From assembly GCF_017312485.1 (NCBI RefSeq), contig NZ_BMBA01000001.1, forward strand, positions 248,001 to 312,000: a DNA stretch of 64,000 nucleotides, given 5' to 3'. The notes beneath the pieces were generated by a model. The model was given only the letters and a program-made list of their open reading frames with translations, searched no databases and had not been told where the DNA came from. Of this stretch, positions 25,662 to 35,289 are shown one piece after another; within the stretch, counting starts at the first letter, position 1; every line of letters begins with the position of its first letter. A program made the translations under genes and the position numbers. This DNA is from Clostridium zeae (GTDB lineage: Bacteria; Bacillota; Clostridia; Clostridiales; Clostridiaceae).

Positions 25662-26564
25662 TTATAAAATTTCTCCTTCGTCTTTTAAAAATACTCTTAC
25701 TGAAAACAGCAGTAAAAATGATAAAATATATAGAATAGTAGCAAATGAGGTTGCCATTTTTATATCTGTCTGCATGTAAGTATATATTTGAAGCGGAATT
25801 GTTCTAGTCGCATTTAGAATATTACCTGCAAACATCAATGTGGCACCAAACTCTCCTATAGATCGAATGAAACTTAATATTAAACCAGAGATTATAGCTC
25901 TTTTTAGCATAGGTATTATAACTCTAAATACTGTCTCAACCCGTCCCGCACCCAAAACATAAGTAATTTCAAAGATTTCTTTTGGTATATCATTAATGGA
26001 ATTATTAAGAACTTTTACATAAAAAGCTGAAGACACAAAAAACTGCGCTAAGATTACTGCCATAGGAGTAAAAACTATCTCTATTCCTATTTGATTTAAT
26101 AGTCTTCCTACAAATCCATTGTTTCCAAAAGTTAAAAGTAGCGCAACCCCTACAGCAGCAGGCGGTAAAACTATTGGAAGTTCTATTAATATACTTATAA
26201 GCTTTGAAAGATTTTTATTTTTTATAGTTCTTAAATAAAAGGCTATAGTTGTACCAAAAATAAAAGTCATCAATAAAGATATACTAGATGTATAGAAAGT
26301 AAGGATTACACTTGATATATTGTCTTTTATATAAAACATAGCAAGTATATTATCTACGCCTGAGTATCTAATCATAGTAGTTACTGGTAATATAACAATT
26401 GCTAGATATATAAATATAATGATCCCGATTGGCAGAAGCAAAATCTTGTTTAATATTCTGTTGCTAATTTTATTTTTTTCGCTAGATAGTTTCTTATTAA
26501 ATAAACTATCTTGTACCTTAAATCTCTTATGTGGTACATCTTTGTTATTGAATATCAAAGCCAT
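25662..26564 (-). CDS. modB: Molybdate ABC transporter permease
   Basis: A 300-residue inner-membrane permease. After a basic 40-residue N-terminus there are six helices. The Mod/Cys permease block ELPIVLPPAAVGVALLL and the ATPase-contact EAA loop (YVLGAGRVETVFRVIIPML) are visible. It overlaps the 3' end of modA by 20 bp. The ATPase ModC is not next to it, which is unusual: an ATPase gene elsewhere must complete the transporter. No clear terminator follows. Confidence 0.9.
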   Translation of the reverse strand: MALIFNNKDVPHKRFKVQDSLFNKKLSSEKNKISNRILNKILLLPIGIIIFIYLAIVILPVTTMIRYSGVDNILAMFYIKDNISSVILTFYTSSISLLMTFIFGTTIAFYLRTIKNKNLSKLISILIELPIVLPPAAVGVALLLTFGNNGFVGRLLNQIGIEIVFTPMAVILAQFFVSSAFYVKVLNNSINDIPKEIFEITYVLGAGRVETVFRVIIPMLKRAIISGLILSFIRSIGEFGATLMFAGNILNATRTIPLQIYTYMQTDIKMATSFATILYILSFLLLFSVRVFLKDEGEIL

Positions 26565-27357
26565 GTTTCTTTAATATGTCCTTTCCTTTGCCTTCAGTTA
26601 AGTATGTAATAAACTCTTCAGCTTCTTCTTTATTCTTCGAAGTTTTTAATTTCGATATTGGATACTGAACTATAAGATTATTAAACTCACTTGTTTCTAC
26701 TATATCAACCTTATCTTTATTAGCTTCATTGATATCAGTCTTATATACAACTCCTGCATCCGCTTCACCGAGCACAACCTTTGCTAAAACATCCTTCACA
26801 TTTAGTTCATTGCTTTTAATGTTTGACTTAATAGCATCATATGTATTGGCATCTATCAAATTTTTCTGCTTTTGTTCTTCTAAAACATTATAAAAATAAC
26901 TGCCCACAGGCACTGTTTTATCCCCTATTACAAGTTTTAAACCAGCTTTTGATAAATCCTTAAAATTATTCACAGATATTTTACTAGTTTTGCTTACACA
27001 AATCACAATTTTATTTTCTGCAAATACCTTGCTATCCTCAACCTTATTACTTTTCTTTAACTGTTCCATGTAGCTTGTATTGGCAGAAGCAAATATGTCT
27101 GCTGGACTTCCTTGATTTATTGACTGAACTAGAGCTTGGCTACCAGCAAAATTAAATACTACATCAATTTTCTTATCTTCCTTAAACGCTTTCCCTATGT
27201 CGTTGAAACTTTCTGTAAGACTAGCAGCTGCGAATACCATTAGCTTTTTGTCATTATTGTTTGTTATATTTTTAGACTCCTTAGAACATCCAATCATACT
27301 AATAGCTACTGTTACTGAGACAACTAAAGCTGTAATTAGTTTTGATTTTTTAATCAT
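26545..27357 (-). CDS. modA: Molybdate-binding lipoprotein
   Basis: A 270-residue solute-binding protein. The signal peptide ends in a lipobox SMIGC with Cys24 as the lipid-anchored residue. The mature start has VFAAASLTESFNDIG, the hallmark of ModA, where Ser and Ala backbone groups hold the oxyanion; also GDKTVPVGSY and DAGVVYKTD. It overlaps the MOSC gene by 4 bp (ATGA) and modB by 20 bp, so all three are coupled. Confidence 0.94.
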   Translation of the reverse strand: MIKKSKLITALVVSVTVAISMIGCSKESKNITNNNDKKLMVFAAASLTESFNDIGKAFKEDKKIDVVFNFAGSQALVQSINQGSPADIFASANTSYMEQLKKSNKVEDSKVFAENKIVICVSKTSKISVNNFKDLSKAGLKLVIGDKTVPVGSYFYNVLEEQKQKNLIDANTYDAIKSNIKSNELNVKDVLAKVVLGEADAGVVYKTDINEANKDKVDIVETSEFNNLIVQYPISKLKTSKNKEEAEEFITYLTEGKGKDILKKHGFDIQ

Positions 27358-27803
27358 ACTTCCTTCTCCTGATACATTATTTCAATTTTGTCTCCTGGCC
27401 TTATAACTCCGCTTTTTACAATTCTCGTAAATATGCCTTCAGTTGGCATTATGCACTTGCCTACTTTATTTTTGATAGCACAACCATTATGGCATTCTTT
27501 ACCTACTTGTGTTACCTCTTGAATAGTTTCCCCTATGATAATCCTTGTACCTATAGGCAATTCATGCAATACTATTCCCTCTGTTGTGATATTCTCAGCA
27601 AATTTTCCTGGCGTCAAATCCTGAACTCCAAGCTTTATCATTTTATCTATACTTTCTTTTGCAAGAAGACTCACTTGCCTATGCCATTTCCCGGCATGGC
27701 CATCTCCTTCTAATCCATGTTCTACTTTAAAAAAACCTTCACTTATAGGTGTTTTAATGACACCTTTTATTTCACTTATATTAATAGATAGTACCTTTGC
27801 CAT
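27354..27803 (-). CDS. MOSC-domain protein
   Basis: A 149-residue single MOSC domain, a fold found in molybdenum cofactor sulfurases and in stand-alone clostridial proteins linked to Mo/W enzymes. The conserved Cys is in VGKECHNGCAI, followed by CIMPTEGIFTRI. The ATG at 27803 follows AGGGAG. It lies between moaC and modA in the cofactor operon, which supports a role in cofactor handling or trafficking. The exact reaction is not known. Confidence 0.88.
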   Translation of the reverse strand: MAKVLSINISEIKGVIKTPISEGFFKVEHGLEGDGHAGKWHRQVSLLAKESIDKMIKLGVQDLTPGKFAENITTEGIVLHELPIGTRIIIGETIQEVTQVGKECHNGCAIKNKVGKCIMPTEGIFTRIVKSGVIRPGDKIEIMYQEKEV

Positions 27804-27827
27804 ATAGTTCTTGCTCCCTTCAAGGAT

Positions 27828-28295
27828 TTATTCTCTTATGTAATCCCCACTTTTACCGCCTGTTTTCTTCATGAGTTTTATATCAGTTATTATCATGTCT
27901 TTATCAACAGCTTTACACATATCATATATGGTAAGAGCAGCTATGTTCACAGCAGTTAAAGCTTCCATTTCTACACCGGTTTTTCCAATTGTACTTACTG
28001 TTGCTTCTATATGTATTTCCTCTTCCTTAACCTCAAACCTTATATCAGATCCAGTTAGCGGTATATTATGACACATAGGGATAAGTTCCCAAGTTTTTTT
28101 AGCTCCCATAATTCCACCTATTTGAGATACTGCAAGTACATCTCCCTTTTCTATGAGACCTTCTCTTATGAGCTTTACAGTTTCTTTTTTAAACTTTATT
28201 GTCGCTCTAGCTATTGCCACCCTTTTTGTATCATCTTTCTCTGATACATTAACCATATGAGCTCTTCCTTCTTCATTAAAATGTGAAAACTCCAT
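27828..28295 (-). CDS. moaC: Cyclic pyranopterin monophosphate synthase
   Basis: A 155-residue MoaC that works with MoaA to turn GTP into cyclic pyranopterin monophosphate. Visible motifs: [41 protein letters not shown] and the [10 protein letters not shown] end. It starts 2 bp after moaA ends (ATG at 28295 behind GGAGGATAAG), so the two steps are coupled. Confidence 0.96.
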   Translation of the reverse strand: MEFSHFNEEGRAHMVNVSEKDDTKRVAIARATIKFKKETVKLIREGLIEKGDVLAVSQIGGIMGAKKTWELIPMCHNIPLTGSDIRFEVKEEEIHIEATVSTIGKTGVEMEALTAVNIAALTIYDMCKAVDKDMIITDIKLMKKTGGKSGDYIRE

Positions 28296-28297
28296 AC

Positions 28298-29254
28298 TTA
28301 TCCTCCTATAGCAATCATTTCTCTTTCTATATATTCTTCATCCTCAAGACCGTGTTCCTTAGGTTTATGCTTTACAATATTACATATTACCTCAGTTGTA
28401 TCTTGTCCTGCTCTTATTAAACCTTTAATATCTATTTCAGTATTAGAATGCAGGCATGCCTTTAGCTTTCCATCTGCGGTTAACCTTATTCTATTACAAT
28501 TGCCGCAGAACTTACAAGAAATAGGATTAATTAGTCCTATGTTTCCTTTTCCATCAGGTAGTTTATAATATTTTGCAGGCGAAGCCATGTCCTTTGACTT
28601 TATTTGAATAAGTTCTGGAACTCTTTTTAGTACATTTTCATTACTTACATATCTATTAAGAGACCAATCCTTTACTTGTCCAATAGGCATAAGCTCAATA
28701 AATCTTACATCTATTTCTTCATCCTTAGTCAAATTGATAAAATTCACTATTTCATCCTCATTAAAATCTCTAATTAGAACAACATTTAACTTTATAGGAG
28801 TAAGGTTAACTTTTTTAGCTTCTCTTATTCCCTCAAGTACATCTTTAAGTATTCCACCTTTTGTTATTGTTCTATATTTTTCATGGTTTAAAGTATCTAA
28901 GCTTATATTAACTCTTGTAAGGCCTGCTTCCTTTAAAGCCTTAGCATACCTTTTTAAAAGAGTGCCATTGGTGGTCATCGCTATCTCATCAATACCTTGA
29001 AGCTTAGAAAGTTTTTTAATAAGTGTTATTATCCCCGCTCTAACTAAAGGTTCTCCACCAGTTAATCTAATCTTATTTATCCCCAAAGAAACAAATTTCT
29101 TTGCTATTTCTTCTATTTCTTCAAATCTTAATATTTCATCATGGCAGGCTTTTTTTATTCCTTTTTCCGGCATACAGTACTTACACCTTAAATTACATAA
29201 ATCCGTTACTGAAATCCTTAAGTAATTTATATTACGATCATATGAATCTATCAT
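28298..29254 (-). CDS. moaA: GTP 3',8-cyclase (radical SAM)
   Basis: A 318-residue MoaA, first enzyme of molybdenum cofactor synthesis. The SAM cluster ligands are Cys20, Cys24 and Cys27 (CNLRCKYC). The second cluster is in the C-terminal CKFCGNC and KACLH. The protein ends in Gly-Gly, as MoaA needs. The start at 29254 fits GGAGG 10 bases upstream; the listed upstream ATG at 29269 would overlap that site. Confidence 0.95.
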   Translation of the reverse strand: MIDSYDRNINYLRISVTDLCNLRCKYCMPEKGIKKACHDEILRFEEIEEIAKKFVSLGINKIRLTGGEPLVRAGIITLIKKLSKLQGIDEIAMTTNGTLLKRYAKALKEAGLTRVNISLDTLNHEKYRTITKGGILKDVLEGIREAKKVNLTPIKLNVVLIRDFNEDEIVNFINLTKDEEIDVRFIELMPIGQVKDWSLNRYVSNENVLKRVPELIQIKSKDMASPAKYYKLPDGKGNIGLINPISCKFCGNCNRIRLTADGKLKACLHSNTEIDIKGLIRAGQDTTEVICNIVKHKPKEHGLEDEEYIEREMIAIGG

Positions 29255-29372
29255 TTGTATAACCTCCATGCAAAGTCTAAAAGTATTTTTAAATTTTAGT
29301 TTAATTACAAATACCGAAGCGTTTATGTATTTAGAGGATAAGACTTAAATTTGTATCAATTATAACTAATAA

Positions 29373-29999
29373 CTAACTTTGCTGATATGTATCTATGTAT
29401 CTATCCAAATCTTCTTTTGTATTTAAATTCATAAACATTTCAAAGCTATACTCAAAACTTTTTACTTTGTCTTCTTTAATATAGAGCGTATCTGAAGCTT
29501 TGATTAAATGTTTAAGGGATCTTTTATCTGCTTGTATCATTTGCTTTACTTTTGGAAGTAATGACTTTGAATAAAAAGCATTAAAAGGTTCGATATAACT
29601 TTCTCTTTCAACTACACAGCATTGTTTAGTTTCCTCTATTAATTTATCTTTCATGAAATCTATAAAATCGATATTTATTATAGGCATATCGCAGGCAATA
29701 AAATATACATATTGTCCTTTTGCAGCTTTAAGACCTTCATAGATCCCTGCTATAGGACCAATTGCTTCAATTTCATCCGAAATCACTTTATATTTACTTC
29801 CATTATAATAATCTGGTTTATTGCTTATTACTATGACTTCTTCAAAACTAGTGTATAGCTTTTCTGCAATTACATCAATGAGCTGTTTATTTTCAAACTT
29901 TAAAAACTGTTTGTCAAATCCCATTCTAGAGCTTTTACCACCAGCTAAAATCACAGCAGTCTTAAATATATTTAATTTTACTGAATTATTATAATACAT
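29373..29999 (-). CDS. mobA: Molybdenum cofactor guanylyltransferase
   Basis: A 208-residue MobA. The nucleotide-binding LAGGKSSRMGFDKQFL and the metal-site ACDMP are typical. It attaches GMP to molybdopterin to form the guanine dinucleotide cofactor used by formate dehydrogenase and similar enzymes. The ATG at 29999 is preceded by AGAGGAGAA. It lies 119 bp before moaA and after moeA, with a 104-bp repeat element between moeA and itself. Confidence 0.93.
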   Translation of the reverse strand: MYYNNSVKLNIFKTAVILAGGKSSRMGFDKQFLKFENKQLIDVIAEKLYTSFEEVIVISNKPDYYNGSKYKVISDEIEAIGPIAGIYEGLKAAKGQYVYFIACDMPIINIDFIDFMKDKLIEETKQCCVVERESYIEPFNAFYSKSLLPKVKQMIQADKRSLKHLIKASDTLYIKEDKVKSFEYSFEMFMNLNTKEDLDRYIDTYQQS

Positions 30000-30056
30000 T
30001 TCTCCTCTACCTTAAGTTCTAATTGTAGAACTTTTACTCCGTTCTTATAATTTCTT

Positions 30057-30160
30057 ATAAAGAGTTCCTTCATCGAAACTTAATTTACACTTGTTCTAAA
30101 ATCTCGGTTTCTGGCGATTTTCAAGCATGTATAAATTACTAGATGAGTTAGGAACTCTAT
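30057..30160. repeat. Dispersed ~105-bp palindromic element, copy A
   Basis: The ends are complementary (GAGTTCCT at 30062-30069 / AGGAACTC at 30150-30157). Copy B at 60375-60479 matches about 88 percent by hand, with one single-base gap. Internal AATTTA/TAAATT stems and a conserved core TTCTGGCGATTTTC are shared. Copy A lies between moeA and mobA in their operon. Confidence 0.8.
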
Positions 30161-30179
30161 ATCATAATCCAAAAATGAT

Positions 30180-31391
30180 TTACTTAAATATTAATCTTCC
30201 TTGTATTGTTTCTCCAGCTTTCATTTCTGTATAGTCTTCTGGAACAATTAATACACCATTTGCTTTACTTATGGTTGTAAGCTTGTTTGAACTTTGAGAA
30301 CCAATGTTGTAAGCATAATATTTATCATCCTTCTTAACTAATTTCACATATAGAAGCTTCAATCTTCCCTTTCTTACTTTAAAATCTTCTCCTAATATTA
30401 CTGAAAATTCTTCTTTCATGTACTCATTCTTACCTAAAACCTTATTACAGACTGGCTCAATAAATTGTTCGAAGGTACTTATTGCTGAAAGCGGATTACC
30501 AGGAAGACTAAAGAAAAACTTACCCTTGAACACAGCGAAACTTATAGGCTTTCCAGGCTTTATAGCAACTGAGTCAAACTTTATATCAGCACCAATTTCC
30601 TTTAATATAGTTTCAACAAAATCATAGTCTCCTGCTGACGCTCCACCAGAAGTTATTACTATATCTGTTTTTTCCAGTGCTTCCTCTATAACTTTCTTAA
30701 GTACATCTTTTTCATCCTTTACAATACCAAAAGAAGCAACCTCAAGCCCTAAACTTCTTATCATTGAAGTTATTGCATATTCATTGCTATTTCTTATCTT
30801 TCCTTTACCTATATTTTTATCTATATCTACAAGTTCATCACCAGTTATAATAAGTCCCACTACTGGTGGTTTATAAATCTCAACTGTTTTATAACCTAAT
30901 GATGCAAAAATCCCTATTTCTGCTGGCCTTATTTCAGTTCCTTTTTTAACCACCATATCGCCAGGCTGGATTTCTTCGCCAAACTTTATGACATGATTAT
31001 CTTTTTTAACTTCATTATATAGATAGACTATATCACCTTCAGTTTTGACCTTTTCTACTTCTATAACACAATCAGCCTCTATAGGAATTGGTGCTCCAGT
31101 CATTATCTTATAGGCTTCTCCTCTTTTTATACTTTCTGTACACCACTGACCAGCCTTTATTACCCCTTTTACCTTAAATCCTCTTGGATCTTCTGCCGTT
31201 ATGCTTTTAGTATCGCTACTTCTTACTGCATATCCATCCATTGCTGACTTATCAAAGGGAGGAAGACTATCCTTAGATAATATGTCTTCAGCTAAAACTA
31301 AGCCATTACATAAAAGTATTTCTCTCTTTTCTTTGCCTATTGGTTTAGCTTCTTCAGAAATTATTCTTAAAGCATCGCTTACACTGATCAT
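30180..31391 (-). CDS. moeA: Molybdopterin molybdotransferase
   Basis: A 403-residue MoeA that inserts molybdate into adenylated molybdopterin. Typical motifs are visible: DKSAMDGYAV, TGAPIPIEADCV, TSGGASAGDYD and LPGNPLSA. The C-terminal beta-domain (about 330-403) is present, so the protein is complete. The ATG at 31391 follows AAAGGATAG. It is the first minus-strand gene of the cluster, divergent from mogA. Confidence 0.95.
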   Translation of the reverse strand: MISVSDALRIISEEAKPIGKEKREILLCNGLVLAEDILSKDSLPPFDKSAMDGYAVRSSDTKSITAEDPRGFKVKGVIKAGQWCTESIKRGEAYKIMTGAPIPIEADCVIEVEKVKTEGDIVYLYNEVKKDNHVIKFGEEIQPGDMVVKKGTEIRPAEIGIFASLGYKTVEIYKPPVVGLIITGDELVDIDKNIGKGKIRNSNEYAITSMIRSLGLEVASFGIVKDEKDVLKKVIEEALEKTDIVITSGGASAGDYDFVETILKEIGADIKFDSVAIKPGKPISFAVFKGKFFFSLPGNPLSAISTFEQFIEPVCNKVLGKNEYMKEEFSVILGEDFKVRKGRLKLLYVKLVKKDDKYYAYNIGSQSSNKLTTISKANGVLIVPEDYTEMKAGETIQGRLIFK

Positions 31392-31757
31392 CTTAACTAT
31401 CCTTTCGTTACTAATTCTTATAGCATAATATCTAAATTCAAGTGTTCTTAAAATAAACTATATAAAGTATAAACCTTATTATAAGCTAATTTTATCTTTT
31501 TTTATATGCTATTTAATGCTTCACTTCTAACAACCTATCATTATTAAGAAGTTATAGTAAACTTTTATATTGCAACATTCTTTCTTTACAAAAAGACTTG
31601 ATGTAGTATAATTTAAGGAGTTTTATTGATATTAAAAGCTTATTAAATGAAACAAAATTGAAGTTGAACTTACTTCTAGAATTAAAGACGTCTAGAATTA
31701 AATTTAAATATATAGTTGTTTAATATATAAAATTTTGAACACATAGGAGGAAATACC
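31392..31757. other. Divergent control region of moeA and mogA
   Basis: Holds a plus promoter TTTACA (31585-31590), 16-bp spacer, TATAAT (31607-31612) and a direct repeat of TCTAGAATTAAA (31675-31686 and 31691-31702; period 16 bp). The repeat also contains an inverted pair TTCTAGA / TCTAGAA. No further gene is seen. Confidence 0.5.
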
Positions 31758-32246
31758 ATGATAAAAACCGCTATTTTAACTATAAGTGATAAAGGATCAA
31801 GAAACGAAAGAGTTGATACTACTGGTCCAGCGATAGAAGCTATATTAGATAAAGATAATTACTCAATTGAATACTATAAGATTATTCCAGATGAAATAGA
31901 TATTATAAAGAAAGAACTTATATACTTATGTGATGAAATGAAAATAAATTTAATATTAACCAATGGCGGTACTGGTTTTTCGCAAAGAGATGTTACTCCT
32001 GAAGCTACTTTACAAGTTATAGAAAAGCAGGTTCCTGGTATTGCTGAAGCAATGAGAGCTGCTTCTTTAAAGATAACACCTAAAGCTATGCTTTCTAGAG
32101 CAGTAAGCGGTATAAGAAAATACTCCTTAATAGTTAACTTACCTGGAAGCCCAAAAGGTGCTGTTGAAAATCTAGAAGTAATTTTACCTGCCCTTCCACA
32201 TGGAATACAGATACTTACTGGTGAAGCCTCCGAATGTGCAAGATAA
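31758..32246 (+). CDS. mogA: Molybdopterin adenylyltransferase (MogA/MoaB type)
   Basis: A 162-residue protein that activates molybdopterin with AMP for MoeA. The binding loop TNGGTGFSQRDVTPEAT and the end block VNLPGSPKGAVENLEVI are diagnostic. The ATG at 31758 follows TAGGAGGAAA. It is the only plus-strand gene of the molybdenum cluster. Confidence 0.93.
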   Translation: MIKTAILTISDKGSRNERVDTTGPAIEAILDKDNYSIEYYKIIPDEIDIIKKELIYLCDEMKINLILTNGGTGFSQRDVTPEATLQVIEKQVPGIAEAMRAASLKITPKAMLSRAVSGIRKYSLIVNLPGSPKGAVENLEVILPALPHGIQILTGEASECAR

Positions 32247-32417
32247 AGAGGTGCCACTTTGAACCGAAGTATCTTTAAATATCTTAACGGTTATGGTTAT
32301 TGAATTTAAAAATATAAATAAATCTATGGCATCATATTTTCAAAAAATCGTTTGTTAAAAAATTTTTATCATCAATTATAATATATGGTAAAATATTATG
32401 GTCATTATATGAATTTC

Positions 32418-32491
32418 CCACTTCACATTAGAATTCTTTAAGCCCACTCAAATTCCTAGGTGTTTTTAGAATAGTCTTAATTTTGAAGTGG
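32418..32491 (+). promoter_or_regulatory. Inverted repeat in the leader of the DHA2 transporter
   Basis: CCACTTCA (32418-32425) and TGAAGTGG (32484-32491), 58 bases apart, end just before the ribosome site of the transporter gene. It may form an RNA stem or be two half-sites for a regulator. Confidence 0.4.
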
Positions 32492-32520
32492 TACATATTT
32501 AGCAAAGGAGTGATTTCTTA

Positions 32521-33987
32521 ATGGATTCACGTAAAAACAGCATAATCACAGCATTAATGGTAGCAATGTTTTTAGGAGCTGTTGAAGGTACTGTTGTAAC
32601 TACAGCGGTTCCATCAATAGTAAAAAGCTTAAATGGCTTTGAACTTATAAGTTGGGTATTTTCTGCGTACATGCTCACTTCAGCTATATCTACTCCTGTT
32701 TATGGTAAGCTATCTGATTTGTATGGAAGAAAGCTGATGCTTATAATTGCTATATCTATATTCTTACTTGGTAGTTTCTTGTGCGGATTTTCAACTAATA
32801 TGTACTTATTGATATTTTTCAGAGCTTTGCAGGGACTTGGAGCTGGTGGAATCTTTACAATAAGTTATACTATTGTAGGAGATGTATTTACCCTTGCTGA
32901 AAGGGCAAAGGTTCAAGGTTGGTTAAGCTCTGTTTGGGGAATAGCAAGTTTAGTCGGACCTTTCTTAGGAGGATTTTTCATTGACAATTTAAGCTGGCAT
33001 TGGATATTCTTTATTAATATTCCTTTTGGGATAATATGCATTTTATTATTACAAAAAAACTTACAAGAATCATTCGAGAAAAGAAGTCATAAAATCGACT
33101 ATCTAGGAACAATAACTCTTTCTTTAGCAATTTTGTTTATATTGCTTAGCATATTATTTGCTGAAAAAAATCATAGTTTCTTTTCTACTAATATAATTGT
33201 TTGCGTTGTAATATCAATATTAATGCTAGTATTATTTTATAGGGTTGAAAAGAATGCAGAAGAACCAATAATCCCTTTTGAAATCTTTACCAAAACAAAT
33301 ACAGTAACAAATATAATAGGATTCTTAGCTTCTGCTGTATTAATAGGTTGCGATGTATATATGCCAATATATATACAGAACGTACTCGGAAAAAGTGCAA
33401 CAATTTCAGGGCTTTCTCTTGCACCAATGTCTATTTCCTGGTTAGTTGCTGCAGTTGTTTTAGGAAAAGCAATTACTAAATACGGAGAAAGAGCTACAAC
33501 AATATTCTCTTTTATAATTTTAATAATAGGTTCAATACTTCTTGCTACTCTAGGTGCAAACTCACCATTATTTCTATCAATGGCTTACACCTTTATATTA
33601 GGTGCAGGTTTTGGAGGCGCTTTTACTATAATTACAATAATAGTACAAACCTCCGTAGACTTTAATATAAGAGGAGCAGCAACAGCTTCAAACACATTAC
33701 TTCGTACCTTAGGTCAGACTATTGGAGTTAGTGTTTTTGGAAGTATGTTTAACCTTAATATAATAAACTATTTTAATAAAATCGGGATAAATAATGTTGA
33801 CCCTAATAATCTTTATACTTCTGCTGAAGGAAAAATCAAATATACTGTTGATAGCATAATCAATTCACAAATAAGTGGTATAAGAAATATATTTTTTGTA
33901 TTAGTTGGGATATCTATAGTATGCTTAGTACTTTCCTTTATGCTTCCTAATACATTAAAAGAAAGTAATGATATTAACCAAGCTTAA
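32521..33987 (+). CDS. MFS drug exporter of the DHA2 (EmrB/QacA) family
   Basis: A 488-residue membrane protein with 14 predicted helices, the DHA2 number. Motif A appears as GKLSDLYGRKLM (about 61-72) and motif C as GSVWGIASLVGPFLGGFF. DHA2 proteins export drugs and cations against protons. The ATG at 32521 follows AAAGGAGTGATT. Single gene with terminator. No regulator is adjacent, but the leader carries an inverted repeat. Confidence 0.93.
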   Translation: MDSRKNSIITALMVAMFLGAVEGTVVTTAVPSIVKSLNGFELISWVFSAYMLTSAISTPVYGKLSDLYGRKLMLIIAISIFLLGSFLCGFSTNMYLLIFFRALQGLGAGGIFTISYTIVGDVFTLAERAKVQGWLSSVWGIASLVGPFLGGFFIDNLSWHWIFFINIPFGIICILLLQKNLQESFEKRSHKIDYLGTITLSLAILFILLSILFAEKNHSFFSTNIIVCVVISILMLVLFYRVEKNAEEPIIPFEIFTKTNTVTNIIGFLASAVLIGCDVYMPIYIQNVLGKSATISGLSLAPMSISWLVAAVVLGKAITKYGERATTIFSFIILIIGSILLATLGANSPLFLSMAYTFILGAGFGGAFTIITIIVQTSVDFNIRGAATASNTLLRTLGQTIGVSVFGSMFNLNIINYFNKIGINNVDPNNLYTSAEGKIKYTVDSIINSQISGIRNIFFVLVGISIVCLVLSFMLPNTLKESNDINQA

Positions 33988-34006
33988 AATTTATTTAATT
34001 AATAAC

Positions 34007-34050
34007 AAAAAGAGAGTATGCTTTTAAAAATAAGTTTACTCTCTTTTTCT
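34007..34050. terminator. Bidirectional terminator
   Basis: Stem AAAAAGAGAGTA (34007-34018) / TACTCTCTTTTT (34037-34048) between the converging transporter and 2H phosphoesterase genes. Confidence 0.85.
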
Positions 34051-34063
34051 ATATTAATAGCAA

Positions 34064-34594
34064 CTAATTTCTAAAAATAAATTCCTTATGCAGCAACCAT
34101 GTATTACTCTCCCACTTATAAATAGATACATTGTCAAAGCTGCTTTCAAATTTACAAGGTATTTCTGAAACATAATCCCATATATACTGATATATATGTT
34201 TTATATTTTTAGATGCAACAGTTATATGGAAGGCTTTATCTTTTCCTTCTTTTTCTTTAAAATTTATAAAGCTAAATGATTGTAGAACATCAATTACATT
34301 ATCATGTATCTCTTTTCCTTTGTTAGTCAGTTTCATACTCATATATACAACTCTATTATCAAAATGATCAAATTCATCTATAGTTAATGGAGTTATTTCA
34401 CTTTGTTCGCATAAAGCTCTCAGCTGATCTTCTAGTTCTTTTATACTCCCATCATACTCAAAGGGAGCTTTTATAGTAAAGTGAGCAGGTAGTTTTGAAG
34501 ATTTTGCTTTAAACTTATTAAATACTTCTTTTCTTAAATTATTATTAAAATCTCCTGCTTTTCCTTTAATAACCGAAACAATTACGTATCTCAT
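34064..34594 (-). CDS. 2H phosphoesterase (2'-5' RNA ligase-like)
   Basis: A 176-residue protein of the 2H superfamily. The two HxT/S motifs that form the active site are present: AHFTIK (about residue 38) and FHITVA (about 122). The family hydrolyses cyclic phosphates or joins RNA ends; the substrate here is unknown. I choose the ATG at 34594 because AAGGAG lies 7 bases upstream; a TTG two codons earlier is less likely. Confidence 0.85.
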   Translation of the reverse strand: MRYVIVSVIKGKAGDFNNNLRKEVFNKFKAKSSKLPAHFTIKAPFEYDGSIKELEDQLRALCEQSEITPLTIDEFDHFDNRVVYMSMKLTNKGKEIHDNVIDVLQSFSFINFKEKEGKDKAFHITVASKNIKHIYQYIWDYVSEIPCKFESSFDNVSIYKWESNTWLLHKEFIFRN

Positions 34595-34848
34595 ATTCAA
34601 ACTCCTTTTATTTATAAATACTATATGTCAGATAAGTTAGTCTTTTTAAATTTTATTATTTAAAGCCAAAACATTTAGTACATCAAATATACAATTAAAT
34701 TACTACATTTATATTATAAAGCTTTTAAATATTATTATTTATAAAAATTATCTTTTTAATATTTTATATATTGTTCCTTAAGACTTCAATAACTTAACAG
34801 GAATAGTTTCGCTTCAAAAACAAAGAATATTAATGGAGGTGATTTAAT

Positions 34849-34989
34849 ATGCAACAAGCTAATGGCAAGAAAAAATTAGGTGATAAAAAAGCTTATGTAA
34901 ATAAAAATAAGAATTCTGAATCAAATCCTGTGGATACAAATGAAGATAAAGACATGAGCAAACCAGTAAGAGGTTTACCACAAAGATAA
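34849..34989 (+). CDS. 46-residue Lys/Asn-rich small protein, first of three in tandem
   Basis: ATG at 34849 follows ATGGAGGTGATTT. The product is highly charged and polar (starts MQQANGKKKLGDKKAY, ends MSKPVRGLPQR). It shares with its two neighbours a middle S-x-x-N-P-V block and a C-terminal (K/M)PV(R/K) motif. Size, composition and lack of structure resemble minor small acid-soluble spore proteins; this is inference. Confidence 0.7.
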   Translation: MQQANGKKKLGDKKAYVNKNKNSESNPVDTNEDKDMSKPVRGLPQR

Positions 34990-35046
34990 TTTTGGACATG
35001 TATAATTTGTAAGTTTAGATAAGATAAATATGGAGGTGTATATGTC

Positions 35047-35187
35047 ATGCAAAGCACAAATCAAATAAATAAACCAGTTCATAAAAATCACGGTAAAGGT
35101 AAAAATTATAATCCAGATCCAGTAAAGGTTGTATGGAATAAAGATAGTAAGAAACCTGTTAAACATTCACCTGAAGAATATGTTTAA
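35047..35187 (+). CDS. 46-residue Lys/Asn-rich small protein, second of three in tandem
   Basis: ATG at 35047 with GGAGGTG 7 bases upstream. The product begins MQSTNQINKPVHKNHGKGK, contains NYNPDPVKVVW and ends KKPVKHSPEEYV. It is 57 bp after the first copy in the same direction. It shares the N-P-x-P-V and K-P-V-K motifs with the other two. It is likely a paralogue, but too short for certainty. Confidence 0.68.
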   Translation: MQSTNQINKPVHKNHGKGKNYNPDPVKVVWNKDSKKPVKHSPEEYV

Positions 35188-35289
35188 GCTTAATTAATAC
35201 TAAAAGTAATTACAAAACCTATAATAAAAAGAAAGGATGTAAGCAAAAACTTTAATATAGTTTTAAGCTTTACATAACGGTGGCTAATT

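Noticed and set aside
32262-32306. 14-codon ORF (TTG start) behind mogA with AAAGAGGTG upstream
   Set aside because: Too short and TTG-started; no sign of conservation can be judged.
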